Assembly: GCA_000149265.1 (NCBI GenBank) | Contig: CH003205.1 | Span: 366,973-430,972 of the forward strand | Reading direction: 5' to 3' | Length of the DNA stretch: 64,000 nucleotides | Source of the DNA: Ciona savignyi | Taxonomy: Eukaryota > Chordata > Ascidiacea > Phlebobranchia > Cionidae | Shown: positions 1 through 11,659 of the stretch, one piece after another | Layout of the letters: each line of letters opens with the position of its first letter | How positions within the stretch are numbered: the first letter of the stretch is position 1 | The notes under the pieces: model-generated | Told to the model about the DNA's origin: nothing | What the model saw: the letters and a program-made list of their open reading frames with translations, nothing else | Databases searched by the model: none | Made by a program: the position numbers and the translations under genes

Positions 1-54
1 ACTCTACCACGTTTTCTGATTCACGGCGATAAAATATGAAAAGCCTATTTAGGG

Positions 55-190
55 TTATCTAAGTCGGTTAAAGCACGGCTCCCAATCAGCAAAAGGTTGT
101 TGATTGAAAACTCTTGGCTAGTTGGTTGTGTTTTTAGGCAAAACGCTTAATAAACGTTGCCTGAACCCAGTGGATTAATGCGATGAATGA
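55..190 (+). repeat. Degenerate copy of tRNA-derived SINE family 1
   Basis: Decayed SINE-1 fragment. It keeps the block reading 'gttgattgaaaactcttggc' and then 'ttgcctgaacccagtggatt', which match the head/body junction and body of the well-preserved copy at 59643-59934. It sits just downstream (minus-strand sense) of the helix-turn-helix exon, so probably in an intron. Confidence 0.6.
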
Positions 191-221
191 AACTTTATAC
201 ATCCTTTACTCTGTAACTTAC

Positions 222-381
222 CTTAATCTTCTTCGAATTGTTGACAGTGAAACATTAAATTTATTGGCAACTTCTGTGCCCGAAAAACCAGCGAACTCAA
301 TTAAAAAAACTAGCTGTTCCCTAGTAATGTTGTATTTTGGTGGTCCCACGCGCCCCAGCAACTGCCTTTCTGCCTTATACC
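222..381 (-). CDS. Exon encoding a helix-turn-helix (transposase/integrase-associated type)
   Basis: Minus-strand open stretch with residues GRVGPPKYNITREQLVFLI, then an apparent helix-turn-helix ending VSLSTIRRRLR. It is bounded by a pyrimidine-rich acceptor (tctctacag) at 382-390 and a consensus donor (gtaagt) at 216-221, so it reads as an internal exon. The pattern 'GRxGxPKxxIxxEQLxxL...GFSxxxIAxxxxVSxxTIxRRL' is familiar from N-terminal DNA-binding domains of invertebrate integrase-like and transposon-encoded proteins. No partner exon is visible in the window because the 3' end of the gene would lie to the left. Family assignment is from memory of the pattern; the exon edges are seen directly. 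Confidence 0.45.
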
Positions 382-424
382 CTGTAGAGAACGTAACATA
401 AAACATTTTTGGCCATTGATACAA

Positions 425-936
425 ACCAAAATTAAAATTTCTTTGACTGCATTGATTATCTTGTCATTTTGTTTGTTGGGCTAAGGTACATGCAATTATG
501 TTAAAGTAAGCATGTCATACTTACATGCCAAGCAAAGCTTCGTAATGCAATAAAAACACACTGCAACATACAGAAAAACGTGATTACATTGGAACTTGTG
601 GAAATCCCACACGTTTATAATTTTTGGTTAGTCTTCCCTTAGACTAGCTGCTCTCTTATATCTTTACCTATATACGTACTTAAGCTATGCCCTGTGTACA
701 GCGCTCTTCCTTGCTGCACCTTGCGTAAATACCTAATAAAATACCTCACCTATGCTACCCCTTGTTTTTCCCGGCTCAAAAACCGTCTAAACGCAGAGCG
801 CTGCTACAAACTTTCCCCTCTATCAAGCTACCAGCTATTTACTCCAATGTGGCAAACTTGGTTAGAATTTCAGCCCATGTTCGGAAACCACTTAGCCCGC
901 CCAGTATTTAAAGCAGTTTGGCGATGGAGGGAGCTA
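425..936. other. No gene recognised
   Basis: AT-rich sequence. The open frame at 694-1005 has no family motif and runs into the GC-rich repeats; I do not consider it a gene. Confidence 0.5.
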
Positions 937-1295
937 GAGAATTATGACACTGATGGCAAGTTGAAAGGTTACCAGCGCGCTGGTAAATTAAGTGCGCGCA
1001 TCTAAATTAACAGCGCGCTGATTTTACTGAATTGTGACACTGATGGCCAACGACGGTGGATGTTTTTGTCAGCAAGTTAAGTGCGCGCTGGTAATTTATG
1101 AACGCGTACTTAATTTGTGAACGCGTTGACAATTTTACCGCATGATGGCGTAAAGAGACGAATTGTGACACCTTTGGCGGGGTGAAAGGTTATGAGCGCG
1201 CTGCTAAATTGAGTGCGCGCTGCTAAATTAGGTGCGCGCACTTAAATTAGCAGCGCGCTGATTTTACTGAATTATGACATCGATGGCCAACCATA
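937..1295. repeat. Paired GC-rich palindromic repeat units
   Basis: Two related units, about 937-1047 and 1154-1290. Each holds 'gaattatgaca', 'gtgaaaggtta' (or 'ttgaaaggtta'), then several copies of the self-complementary words cagcgcgctg/gtgcgcgc, and ends in 'gattttactgaattgtgac' or a close variant. Between them lie more 'gcgcgctg' and 'aacgcgt' words. This looks like subterminal hairpin repeats of a DNA transposon or a small complex satellite; no ends were identified. Confidence 0.55.
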
Positions 1296-1394
1296 GCATA
1301 CGAGCATGTCCAAAAAAGTGGTGTTGTAATTCTGCCATCAACAATCAAGAACTGCAGGCTTTAAAATTTTCTGATCTGTTATTGGATAAGTTTT

Positions 1395-2765
1395 GTTAAC
1401 CCAAATTCAAATTTGTTCTCGTCAATTTGTCAGGAATTGTATGAGCCCTCGTACAGGAATTAACCAACTTGCAATAGAAGAAATGTAGCGTTTGCAAAGC
1501 AAAGGTGATTCTCCTCTCCCTGGATACCTTACACTGCTGGGTGGAATGAAAAGTATGTATTTTAGCAGCATCGTACAGCTATAATATTGTAACATACCAG
1601 CACAAATACTATTTAAACAAAACATTCAGATAGTTCGTGCAAATCTTGTTCTACGGCAAGGGAAGCTGGTGGGTTTTGTTGACTTTCCCGATGCTGATGG
1701 TTGTGGTGATTCGCCATGTATTAGGTAATAATGGGTATTGTGGGTATACTGTGTAAAGCTTACTGTTAAGAAGTTGCTTATTTTATTTTATAGTTTTTTA
1801 TGTACAAACAATAAAGAGGGAACTGTCTTTGCCCATTGCTTGGTATCCAACTAGATCTGCACCAGCTGAGCAATTTTATATTTTACTTTAATAAATTGAA
1901 ACAAGTTCTTTGTTATTAACAAAAACAAGATTGGCTGATGAGCATATAAAATTGACTCCATTTTCTAAGGTACCGCCGGTGCAATAACTTATTATGTTTA
2001 ATTGTTTATAAATACTGTAAAATTAATTGCTTATATGTGCTATTGATGAAAAAACTAAATGGCAAGTATTGTTTCTGCAGATGACGGTGTGTTTGGCAAG
2101 ATATCTGTTAAGCTGGACGGTTGGTAAAAATATGGAGGCCATTCCAAGTGCTGAAGGAACTGTGTTTTATGTACTATTGTTTGATAGGTAAGTTATACAT
2201 TACCATATTCAATACCCACACAGTGTATACAAATTTAACCGTTTTACTTGTTTTTAGTGCGTTGCTGTTAGTTGGTAACTGTCAGAATAAACCACCACAA
2301 TAAAAGGAATCCTTGCATTTCAAACTCTGGAAGGCCTTGTGTTTACCACAGAGCTCTGGAGATTTAGAATATGTTTGTATGCATAGTTTCACCCAGGACG
2401 TCCTAGAAGCATTTTTTTGGAAATCTTGTAAGTTTCTGGCATTGTGTAATAATTTGTGTGAGAAATGTAATGTGTATTCACTATACCCTATCACTAACTT
2501 GTAAGGTATATAGAACTAAATACATAAAAATAAATTATCTTTTTTAGCGTCAACTTGGACATCGCTCAACTAATCCAGATGTTGCTCAAGTGGCCTATGG
2601 AGTTCAACATATAACCCAGAGAAAAATAATCAAAAAAATCAAAGGTGGTGTAATACCACACATAGTTTTAGAAAACGCATGGGTTGAGGTTTTCAATGAA
2701 CCATTAAAAAAAAGATTAATTTTGTTTTCAACCGCCAAAAACATTCATAAACTCCTGCATTAGTA
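1395..2765 (+). pseudogene. Possible P-element/THAP9-like transposase remnant
   Basis: Three disconnected plus-strand protein pieces resemble parts of P-element/THAP9-type transposases. Near 1440-1560 a frame includes SPRTGINQLAIEEM, a stop, then SPLPGYLTLLGGMKS. At 1624-1690 a frame reads IVRANLVLRQGKLVGFVDFP, like the family's 'KLVGFVDFG' strand. At 2548-2650 a frame reads RQLGHRSTNPDVAQVAYGVQ, like the C-terminal 'NP..QF' block. Intervening DNA contains stops, so introns and decay are mixed. There is no intact gene. Identification rests on remembered motifs only. Confidence 0.35.
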
Positions 2766-2779
2766 AGGCAAGTCTTGAT

Positions 2780-3540
2780 AAATGTTTAAACCAATTACTG
2801 CCAGAATATTATTACATTTGCAGATATTCATAAAGTTTGAGTCGTCCTCTCCACAGCAAGATGTAATAAAACGTAGAAGGTTAAATAAAAATCATAACCA
2901 CTTTACTTTCTGACATAAATGTATTGTGTTATACATATTTCACATACATATATTGTGTTATGCTATATATATATATTGGGGTTAAAAAAAAATTCATTAA
3001 AATAAAATTTAGCAACATTGTTTCAACTTTCTTTTGAGAAATTCATGTCGACTTGATTAACTAGCTTAGTTGTGTTTAAAAATGTCGTATTACTAGTAGA
3101 CCCCGCTTGTTGGATATTCCTTCTCTGTTTCATCAAAATCCCCCAAAAGAAGTTGAACTATGTCTTTTGGTAAAAAACTCCCACGTGATTAAAGATTCTG
3201 GACAACTTTCAGCAGACATTATTAGGATACGTATTTATTTTTTATTAAGTTCTTTGCACGCTAAAAATCGCAGAAAACTTGGTCACATTAATGTAAACTT
3301 GTACTACAATAGACTTGGCGTAAATCCCAGAAACTATAAAAGATAACGTTATTTCGGACTATACTTTAGTTAGATATGTACAATAGTTCCCTATGCATTA
3401 AGTTAATAAGTATACACAACATTCTTTACATATAATCACCAGCATAATAAACATACGGTTTGTACCCATGTTTACAATCGAGTCCTGAAGCGTGACTAGA
3501 ACAATGGCGACCGTCAGTTTGCCTGCTTTCTGTTTAGTAT
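2780..3540. other. No gene recognised; AT microsatellite near 2925-2980
   Basis: AT-rich DNA with repeated 'tattgtgttat' and a short (at)n run. A 79-codon open frame at 3107-3346 shows no recognisable domain. Confidence 0.5.
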
Positions 3541-4040
3541 ACTATACTATTTATTGTATTATAAATTAAAAAAACATATATTATCTAAATAATTATACGT
3601 ATCATACATTAAACAAACGTAAATAATAGTATTAACATATATTTTAAATCGGGTGCCTATTGGTGTGGAAAGGAAAGACCAAATGAAAATATTAAATAAC
3701 TATTTAAATAATTATATAAATTATAAATAGTAAAAATATAATCATGAGAGATTTTAACATGATCCTAAATGCAACTGATACATCAAGGTAAATTTGATTT
3801 TTTTAAATAATTTTTTCTCGAATAGTAAATAAGAATTCATCCAGGTTAGACCGTTAATGTGCCAACCACCACGCATTAAAAATTATAAATAGTATTTATT
3901 AAACACACAAGAAATTTCATATCTGACCATAATAACTGTCCTGTATTTAATCTTAAAGTAATATCCAATAAGAAATGGGGTTCATCATTCTATAAAATTG
4001 ATAATTCAGTAAAAGAAAATAATGAAATAATAGATACAAT
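3540..4040 (+). mobile_element. L1/Tx1-like LINE fragment (endonuclease part), left half
   Basis: Frame pieces LNNYLNNYINYK and IIMRDFNMILNATDT resemble the 'GGDFN..L..D' strand of an APE-type LINE endonuclease. Later ISDHNNCPVFNLKV resembles the C-terminal 'SDH' motif, followed by ISNKKWGSSFYKIDNSV. The frame stops abruptly at a Harbinger element inserted at 4041 and resumes at 6507 (IYVGTMHRYYINR). AT-rich and full of stops elsewhere, so dead. Confidence 0.55.
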
Positions 4041-6506
4041 AAGGGTGGTATGCAGAAACCTCGCTCAGGATCTCGGGTTAGCTGACCCGGGATTAAGAAA
4101 AAATCTTGATCGGTATGCAGAAACCTCGCTTAACGTTTGCTCAGCTAACCCGGACTTGAGAGAGGCCACCGAGAGAAAAAGGCAAATAATGACGTAATTC
4201 TGTCGCATTGTCGGCGATTGCGTAGAAAAAAATGTCTTTCATTTGTTCGTTGACCGTTCCGGTGTCATGATTTCCTGGCATTTTTCAATTGGCAGACGAC
4301 ACTTCTTTCGTTTCATTATTTTGTAACGAAACGTTATTAAAATGGCGGTCGGTGTTTTTTACGCTAAAAAGCCAAAATTTGTTATGGGCAGGTTTTGTTT
4401 TTAAAATACGTTTTTTATTCGATAAAGAAGGTAAGTATAGACAGGTAAGATTTAATTAGTCATACTTTTGGTAAGATATTATAAAATTTAAAAAAGAGCA
4501 CTTCTGAGTTTTACAACCAAAGCAGGTTGGTTAGCGTTGCCCCAACTTCACCGATCGCCGAGTGTTGAGCGACCTTCTCGGTGATACATCAAACTTTTTA
4601 CGCACGTATTTTAAAAGTGTTGGCTCTTTTTGATTTGCTTGTTTGACCCAAAATTCTGATTCTGGGGAAGAGCCTCTGGCCTGCTTTATCAAATAAACCC
4701 CTGGAATATGACGAATTTGGTTAGAGCAGCAGGCTGGACTGGGTACCTCAAGCAGCCCAGGTCAAAAGGCACTTGCTTGGTTTTCTTTCGTGGTTTAGGA
4801 CAATTTTGTTTGAGTTTGTTTTTATTAGAATCAACTATAACGCATTAACGTCTTTATTCTATAGCATAAATATATCATTACATGATAACAAAGCCAATAA
4901 ATGTAAAAAAAAATTGTCAACATTTTAAGTATTTTTTTAACATAGCACCATAAAAAGGCAACATTTTTTATTATAAATAAATTGTTGGATCAAAAGTGTG
5001 GTTCAATAATATTGTTTTTAAATGCTGCACCGATGGAGAAAGTTGAAACATCATTAGTGTGTGACGGGTCAAAACTGGTCATCATTCTTTAGTGGACACA
5101 TATCACTATAAATCAGTGCAATTTTATGCAAGAAGACAATGTCGGTGATTATAGTGAAAGACATTTCCAGTTCAATATGGAGATGTATTCGTAGACACCT
5201 GAACCGCTGCTTTATAATGTCAAATGTTTATTCGATGATAGATCTTGTTTTGATAGAAGCTTTGTTGTAGTGTTAATACTTTCGTTGACTGTACTCCCCA
5301 TCACTCAGTAGCAGAATTTCCACGTCTGGATAGCTCTCCATCTGTGCAAAGTCTGTATGGTAACTTACAGTAGGTAATAAAATAAAATAAATATTTTCCA
5401 TTCATGCTACTTCGAAAAAGTGGCTAACCTGGTGTTGTAATTTACTCATGAATCATGTGTGCTCCTGGGCCACCCATTAGCCACTACAACATTCTAGATT
5501 TTGTATCACAAAAACACTGTATATTGATGGAAACAGATTTCTTACGATGTTAAAAGATTTCAGCATCATAGCCACCACGAGATATAACTGGAACATGGTT
5601 GCAGTCTATTGCTTCAATTACCGACGGAAATCCATTTTTTTTGTGAATATGAAGCTTCATCTGACAAATTAAGTGGCTGGAACTTGAGTTACCAAGTGGT
5701 TTCTCATCGCTGAAACAATAATTTGCACCAGCAAATTACCATTGGTCTTCGGTAAATACTCAGTTGCAAAAAAGCAAGTCCACCAGCTGTTGGAAATTCT
5801 TCATCGGTGTACATTTGATTTGGTTTTGCTCATTACATACATGGTGACGAGGAATAAAGATGGAGTCGCTCTCATAGATGAGGTGCAGCATACAAACAGC
5901 TCTTGACATTTTGAAAAAAATAAACTATTATATTAAAAGTAAACTTTAAAGTGATTTAAGCGAATTACAGCTCAAATTAAAAGTATTTCATTCACACTTT
6001 TAATACTGTGTACAATTTCTGTAATAAATAAATAAAATAGATTAGGCTAGAGTCCAAACTGTACATCAAGATTCTTCAATTTATAAAGATTTTAAATCCG
6101 TGAACATGTGCAATCACTCTCGCCTAGATAACCTACATCAAAATTACCGAGATGTGCAAGCAAATATTAGGTAGAAAAAAGCTGCAGTAAAATATACGCA
6201 AACAAAACAAAGTCTACCCTACTACAGTTTTCCCTGTATTTTCGCGCGAACTTTCCAAGTTTGTTGACCCGGAACCAGCGAACGACCTCTGCCGCAACAA
6301 AAATTCATAGAATTTATTAAAAAATCGTAAAATATTGGAAAAAATAATGCCTTAACCCAGGAAATTCCAGGATTAAGGAATCTCGGGTCAGCTAACCCGA
6401 GATCAGCCTTAAGCGAGCTTTCTGCATACCAAATTTCTTAACCCGGGATTAAGGGCGGGCCTTAATCCCGGGTTAAGCTTGAGCGAGGTTTCTGCATACC
6501 ACCCTT
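4041..6506 (-). mobile_element. PIF/Harbinger DNA transposon, decayed, with inverted ends
   Basis: The ends are inverted repeats: aagggtggtatgcagaaacc at 4041 and its complement ending at 6506. Inside each end are more copies of 'ggtatgcagaaacctcgct' and 'gggttagctgacccggg'-like palindromes. The flanks share AAT, consistent with a 3-bp target duplication. On the minus strand (about 5880 to 5430) a decayed transposase frame reads GFPSVIEAIDCNHVPVISRG, then KSVSINIQCFCD, then ANGWPRSTHDS. These match the family's 'IGAIDGTHVPI', 'SINVQ.VCD' and 'WPGSTHDS' motifs with the catalytic aspartates. Stops and frameshifts interrupt it, so it is non-autonomous now. Inserted into a LINE fragment. Confidence 0.75.
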
Positions 6507-6560
6507 AATATACGTTGGAACAATGCATAGATACTACATTAACAGGATAACAAGCGGGGC
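6507..6560 (+). mobile_element. L1/Tx1-like LINE fragment, right half after Harbinger insertion
   Basis: Continues the open frame of 3540-4040 across the Harbinger insertion (IIDTI then IYVGTMHRYY) before sequence character changes near 6553. Confidence 0.45.
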
Positions 6561-6817
6561 GTTTTGCGTTGTCATCTGGCGCCACTAGTGGCAAAGTGCT
6601 ACCATTGACAACGGTGTAAACTGTTTACTTACTTATTTAGAGTTTTCGGAAACAAATTAGTTTATTTGATTACCTTTAAACGTTTTCAAACAATTTGTAG
6701 CGGAATTATGACTGCTTATTTAGTTACCATATATTACGACCAGGTTTGTTACAGTATATATAATATTATAGACATTAACTAATATTTCAATACATTGATA
6801 TAGGTGAATCTAAGTTG

Positions 6818-7132
6818 CAAATAAATATCTTTGCGAGATTTGTGGCAAGGATTTTCTATCAAAGAACGGGTTGGCCTTGCATATTGAGAGCAGTCACAGA
6901 TTGAGTCAGCTAAATATTAAAATTAAAGATGTTTTTTATTCATCTGCATTGAGTTTGGGGTACCCAGAAACCATTATTTTGCCAACGAAGGCAGATGAGG
7001 AACTTTCTTTCATATTGGATAATTGTAGTCAGAGTGAAGTGTTGCAAACAATTTCACTTAATGTATTTCAAAAAGATTGGAGTCTTGCTGAATGGAAAGA
7101 TGAATGGCCTTCTAAACATAATTTAGTAAAAT
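6818..7132 (+). CDS. Single C2H2 zinc-finger exon, unidentified gene
   Basis: The frame reads VANKYLCEICGKDFLSKN then GLALHIESSHRLSQL, a classic C2H2 finger with spacing C-x2-C-x12-H-x4-H. It continues about 75 residues (acidic, with W-rich end DWSLAEWKDEW) to a stop at 7131-7133. The start of the exon is uncertain because there is no in-frame ATG before the finger; an acceptor near 6804 is possible. Exons of a DUF4806-like protein lie 0.8-1.7 kb downstream on the same strand, so the pieces may belong to one gene, but I see no proven splice between them. Confidence 0.45.
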
Positions 7133-7133
7133 A

Positions 7134-7955
7134 ACAGCAGTGAGGTATTCAAAATTCATGTTTTAGGTATCAGCATATACATGCCTCCCTCCCTTCTATT
7201 TGCTTGCGCAACTTGTTGTTCTTTGGTGAACGGAGAGTAAAAATTTTGGAAATCATTTTCTCTCTTCACTGTTCGGTTTCCACTCCACGCACTTTTTTAC
7301 CCGAAGGTAAAGAAAACATAGAAACTTGTGTAGACCGGCTGGTGCATCCAGGAATACAACAATAATTCCCACTATGAGCCCGTTTAGAGGAAGACTGAAC
7401 AGTAAGTAGGCTTGTCCATACTATTTCCAAATAAAATTTTGGTCTACAAGGTATAATAACTACAACATAATTTCAATTTTTCAATTGGGACCCATCACTA
7501 GCATTATAGTAATAGCTCTTTACATGACTGCCCGTGTTTTAATTTTCGCTGCGTTTTCCCTTTTCGATTGATAACACACGAGTACATGCTATTCTGTAAC
7601 ATAATTTCTAACTGACCATGCCTAACGAGCCAAACTGTACAAAAACTGACGTGTCACGCTAAACTGGCGAGAACCAAATCGATGTTAAATTGTCCGCTTT
7701 AAGCGTGCTTTTGGACGGATCGGGTGATTTTGGAACCTGGCTAAAATAATTTGACATATCAAGTTCTCTAATTACTTAATTCCATCATTCATGATTTAAT
7801 GCAAAAACATACCAACTAAAAATTATGTTTTCTCTTTTCAGGAAAGAATTCTTTTCTCATCTCACAAAAAAATAAGTGAATGTTGTGGTTCTTGGATATT
7901 TGACCAATAGGAGATTAATAAATACTTAATATACATATGTTTAGAATTTCAAAAG
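7134..7955. other. No gene recognised
   Basis: No convincing coding frame or structured repeat seen. A pyrimidine-rich acceptor-like site (tctcttttcag) occurs near 7843. Confidence 0.4.
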
Positions 7956-8511
7956 AAGGTCATTCAGCTGTTAGTAGATTTGCAAAATCGCATTGACGAC
8001 ATTACTTCTACTTCTTTAAACACTGAAGATTACGAAATAATTAGAAAAATGAATTCAAAGTTAGACTTTGATAAGCTTGAAAAAAAGCTAGAAGATAAAG
8101 AGGAGCACAAGCGTTTGGTAAGAATAACTTTTAAAGCAACAGAAAAAATAACCGAAAGTAAATTTTATAAGTTACTCAGCCAGTTGTATGTATTGAATAT
8201 AATGTATAAGATAGCTTTAAGACAAACGGTTTGGTTTATATCGAGGTTGTACCCTGCGAGAGCTTTGTTTACACAAAACTTGCAAGTTATGGCTATTCCA
8301 GTGTTAATTATCATATATTGTGGTTAATTTTTTATTAATATTGAAGCAATATTACGAATGTTTTAAAAGGTACATTGGATTGTCTAAAAGAACATTTTAA
8401 TTATTAAGAATATATCTTCATTCAGAATGTTAGTTGACAAACTTTAATTTGTTGTATTTTGTAGTGTGAAAGATTGGTGGGACAAATCCAAGAGACAACA
8501 TAAATAGGATA
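7956..8511 (+). CDS. DUF4806-like protein, two exons
   Basis: Exon 7956-8117 (54 codons) begins after an AG, has a short coiled-coil-like start (VIQLLVDLQNRIDDI), then SLNTEDYEIIRKMNSKLDFD and KLEEDK-type charged helix ending HKRL, followed by a gtaaga donor at 8118. A short exon at 8473-8511 reads IGGTNPRDNINRI in the same phase and is followed by gtgagt. The order 'LNTxEDxExxxxxL ... GGxxxxxxxxRI' is that of the DUF4806 domain found in many invertebrate and fish proteins of unknown function. The next expected block (LA..FNW.G) was not found. Function unknown; may itself be transposon-derived. Start and 3' end unresolved. Confidence 0.45.
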
Positions 8512-8559
8512 GTGAGTTTTTGTGGCAATATTATTATTATATAACACTTAAACTGGTGC

Positions 8560-8622
8560 AAATGTGCGTGTGGCCCTTGGCCGTCGTGCGTGTGGCCGCA
8601 AATGTGCGTGTGGCCCTTCCTT
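8560..8622 (+). repeat. Short tandem repeat of gtgcgtgtggcc
   Basis: The word 'gtgcgtgtggcc' occurs three times within about 60 bp, two of the copies preceded by 'caaat', with 'cttggccgtc' between two of them. Confidence 0.7.
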
Positions 8623-8624
8623 AG

Positions 8625-9120
8625 GACCTGTTTTAAACACCTTCGTCACGCATGAGAACATGATTGTATGTATAGTATGACATATAAGGTTAACTGTATA
8701 ATATATTTTGTATGCTTACCATGGCTTTCAGTGCTAATAAAACACGATGTGGCTGTACTTAATATATTTATTTTAATGGAGGCATACACGAAAACTGTTA
8801 AGATTGCATCGGAAGTAGCGATGTTGTTTTAGGTATATTGTACCAAGTAAAAATTAGATTATTCTATGGATGGTATCATCTGTCTGATATCACTAATAAC
8901 CTTCCGTAAAGAGACGGAGTACTACTGATTATCGAAGTCATATTGGACTACTAGCTATAGATATCAAGTCAGATAAGTGACAGGCATTAGGCACGGTATT
9001 AAATTTATACGAACCCTACTACATAACTTATAATAAGTGGTGTATGATGTCAGACTAAGTGCCAGTTACAGGGAACAATTGTTACATCTGGTTAGTTCTA
9101 AAACGCTTTTTTTGTATTTG
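8625..9120. other. No gene recognised
   Basis: AT-rich DNA without a supported feature. Confidence 0.4.
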
Positions 9121-9121
9121 T

Positions 9122-9525
9122 AGATGAAGTAAAGAGGAGTGTTGGTGGAAGGAAATTCAAGGCAACTATTGAAACAAGTGATGGCTTATGTACTGTTTAA
9201 GGATTACATACAGCACCGAAGGAAAATATTTTATTTTTACAAAATATTATCTACCAAGAAATCTGTGCATAAGGATTGTCCGGAAAGATTTTAAGTAATG
9301 CTACAGACATGGAAGAAATTGACCATTCAGTTAACTTTTAAAACACAGAATGACAAATATATTGTGCAGAACACGCGATGCAGAGGAGATATTGCAGATT
9401 CAGAAGATGTTTTTTTAATACAAATCATGAATAATGGCAGACTTGGTATCCTTACTATGCCATCAAACAGAATGTCTAGTCTGCTTTACTATATCGAGGC
9501 ACTTTTTACCGAAAACAATCTCTAA
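9122..9525 (+). pseudogene. Unidentified coding remnant
   Basis: After an acceptor-like 'gtatttgtag' the frame reads DEVKRSVGGRKFKATIETSDG and then a stop; other frames downstream remain open (9298-9525: MNNGRLGILTMPSNRMSSL). Protein-like composition and the RK-rich start suggest decayed coding DNA, possibly a continuation of the 7.9-8.5 kb gene. I do not recognise the family. Confidence 0.25.
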
Positions 9526-9529
9526 TATT

Positions 9530-11655
9530 GACTATATCTCCAGCTTACATAAAGTATATCTGCAGAGTACAACAGTAGTAGTACTTTCAAATTATAAATA
9601 AAATAATAATTTAATTACTTAAAAATAAGGTGCCATGCTAAAGCTTAAATTTTGATCAAAATATTAATGTTTTAAAAGGGTAGTTTTAAGTGATCTTATT
9701 TTTTTACTGTAATTGCTAAAATGATACTATTGAAGTATTAAACTGCTTTGTAAACGAACCTTTCTACTGACTGCTGTATTAGGAAAATTGATTGTATTTG
9801 AAACACAAATATTGTTTGTTCACATTTTATTCGTTTCTGAATTGGTTGTAAAGATACAGAGGCAAATTTCAATTGATGTTTTTCCTTGAACATTCAAGCT
9901 TTTGTCATGGTTGTCCACAGTATGCCTCCAGTAGATCTTGGCTTATTCGTTTAGTACAAACAAAAAACGATGTCCTGATCCGAATCGGTTTTGATTCTAG
10001 AATCAAATATTTCGAATCTAGAATTCTGAAAATTGTTTTTGTCAAACAACAAGAGAAAGATTGGACATGGGCACAGCATATTTATTCAAGTTGTATATAT
10101 CGTGTATGTAGTACGTGTTTAGTTAATAATGCAAGGAAGTAGTAAATCAACTCCTTTTTGAGTTTAAAGTAAGTGTAAATAAAACAACACAAAACGATCA
10201 GAGAAACAGGACCCGATTTTAATCTGTAACACCAATACTGACGAGCTGGCATCATATTTGTTACTATTAATTACTACTTTATTAAATGACTTTCAACATG
10301 ATCACATGTAGAACAAGCACAAACAGAAAAGCTGGTAGTATTATTCAAATAAAAGCTGGTTTATATGCAAGAAATTTAATATTTCTACATGCTTCCCTGT
10401 TAAACGTGACCGGAATTTCGAGACAGTCAGGTTAGCACTAGAGAAGCAGCGATGGTGCGCTGATGTTGCTGGTATAATCAAGTATTTTGCTGTTGGTTGG
10501 CTTATTGGCTGTTTAGCTTATTTGTGCTCTTCTTTACAGTGTACGCATACATACAACCACTTTAATATCGGGAGGCTATAGAGCTACATGTTGCCCCTCG
10601 ATTGCTGTGTAGCATAAGACTACCTTTGGTAATAAGCCTTACAATTATTCAAGCAAACAAGATCAGATGCCAGATGAACCTTAATCGATATTGTCACATT
10701 CGGGGTGTAGGGTCGATGGTGTTGTTCAAGCTGTTTAAATCCAAAACAGGGCAATGTTGGTAAAACAACCTCAGCATTTTGGAAGTTATCATTTTTGTCA
10801 TATGCTTGTAATCTAAAAATAAAATATAGTTAAAATCGGAGTATTTTTATTTAGTACAATTAAGTAGGCCCTACCAGTAATTAATAAATACAGGCCTAAC
10901 TAACCTTTTTAGCAAATCTGCCTTTCTACCACTTATCTTAGCAGCCCTTGCCCTCAACTCCCCTTGCAAATTTACTGACTTAAGGTTGGCTGTGCATCTT
11001 GCTTCTTACTTACTCTTGACAGGTCCTTTAATATTAACAAGGTAATCTGGAAAAGTCTAAAAGTTTTGGAATTTCAGAAAAATGCCTCCCCAAAGAGTTC
11101 TTTTTTCTCCCCATTTTATTCCCTATTGCACGACTTTTTGACATTCCACTGGCTCGGACATTAACTTAACATATAATATAATGGAACATCTGGATCATAA
11201 AGATTTGTATGGGTAATTCATTGTTGTTTATCATTTAAAAAGAGCGGTTTGCAGGTGACCACATTAAGTTACAAATATGATGTGCTTTTCAAAATGTCAA
11301 ATGGCCTGGAAAATCCAATCTTTTATTGTTTGTAGTGGGCCGCATTGTTATTTAAATTTAATTAATGGGCGCAGAACGTATTAAATTTCAAGAAAATTGG
11401 TTACAAAAAGAAACAATTTAAAAAAAACCAATAAACAAACTAGAGAGTGTCAACCACGTGTTTAACCACCACTATTTGTAAAACACCTGTTGTATGCCAT
11501 ATATTCATGCTACAGGGTCCCTAACCACAATTTGTGTTTTATACACCGAGTATGTAGTTTGCTTCTGCAAGCATAAACGCATGGGTCCCATAGTTAACCA
11601 ACCAAACTTATTTTCCATGTGCAGTTAGTTAAATAAAAAATAAACGTCTAAAAAA
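9530..11655. other. No gene recognised
   Basis: About 2.1 kb of AT-rich DNA. Open frames (for example 9873-10142) carry no recognisable domain. No inverted repeats or tandem arrays were noticed. Confidence 0.4.
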
Positions 11656-11659
11656 TTTA

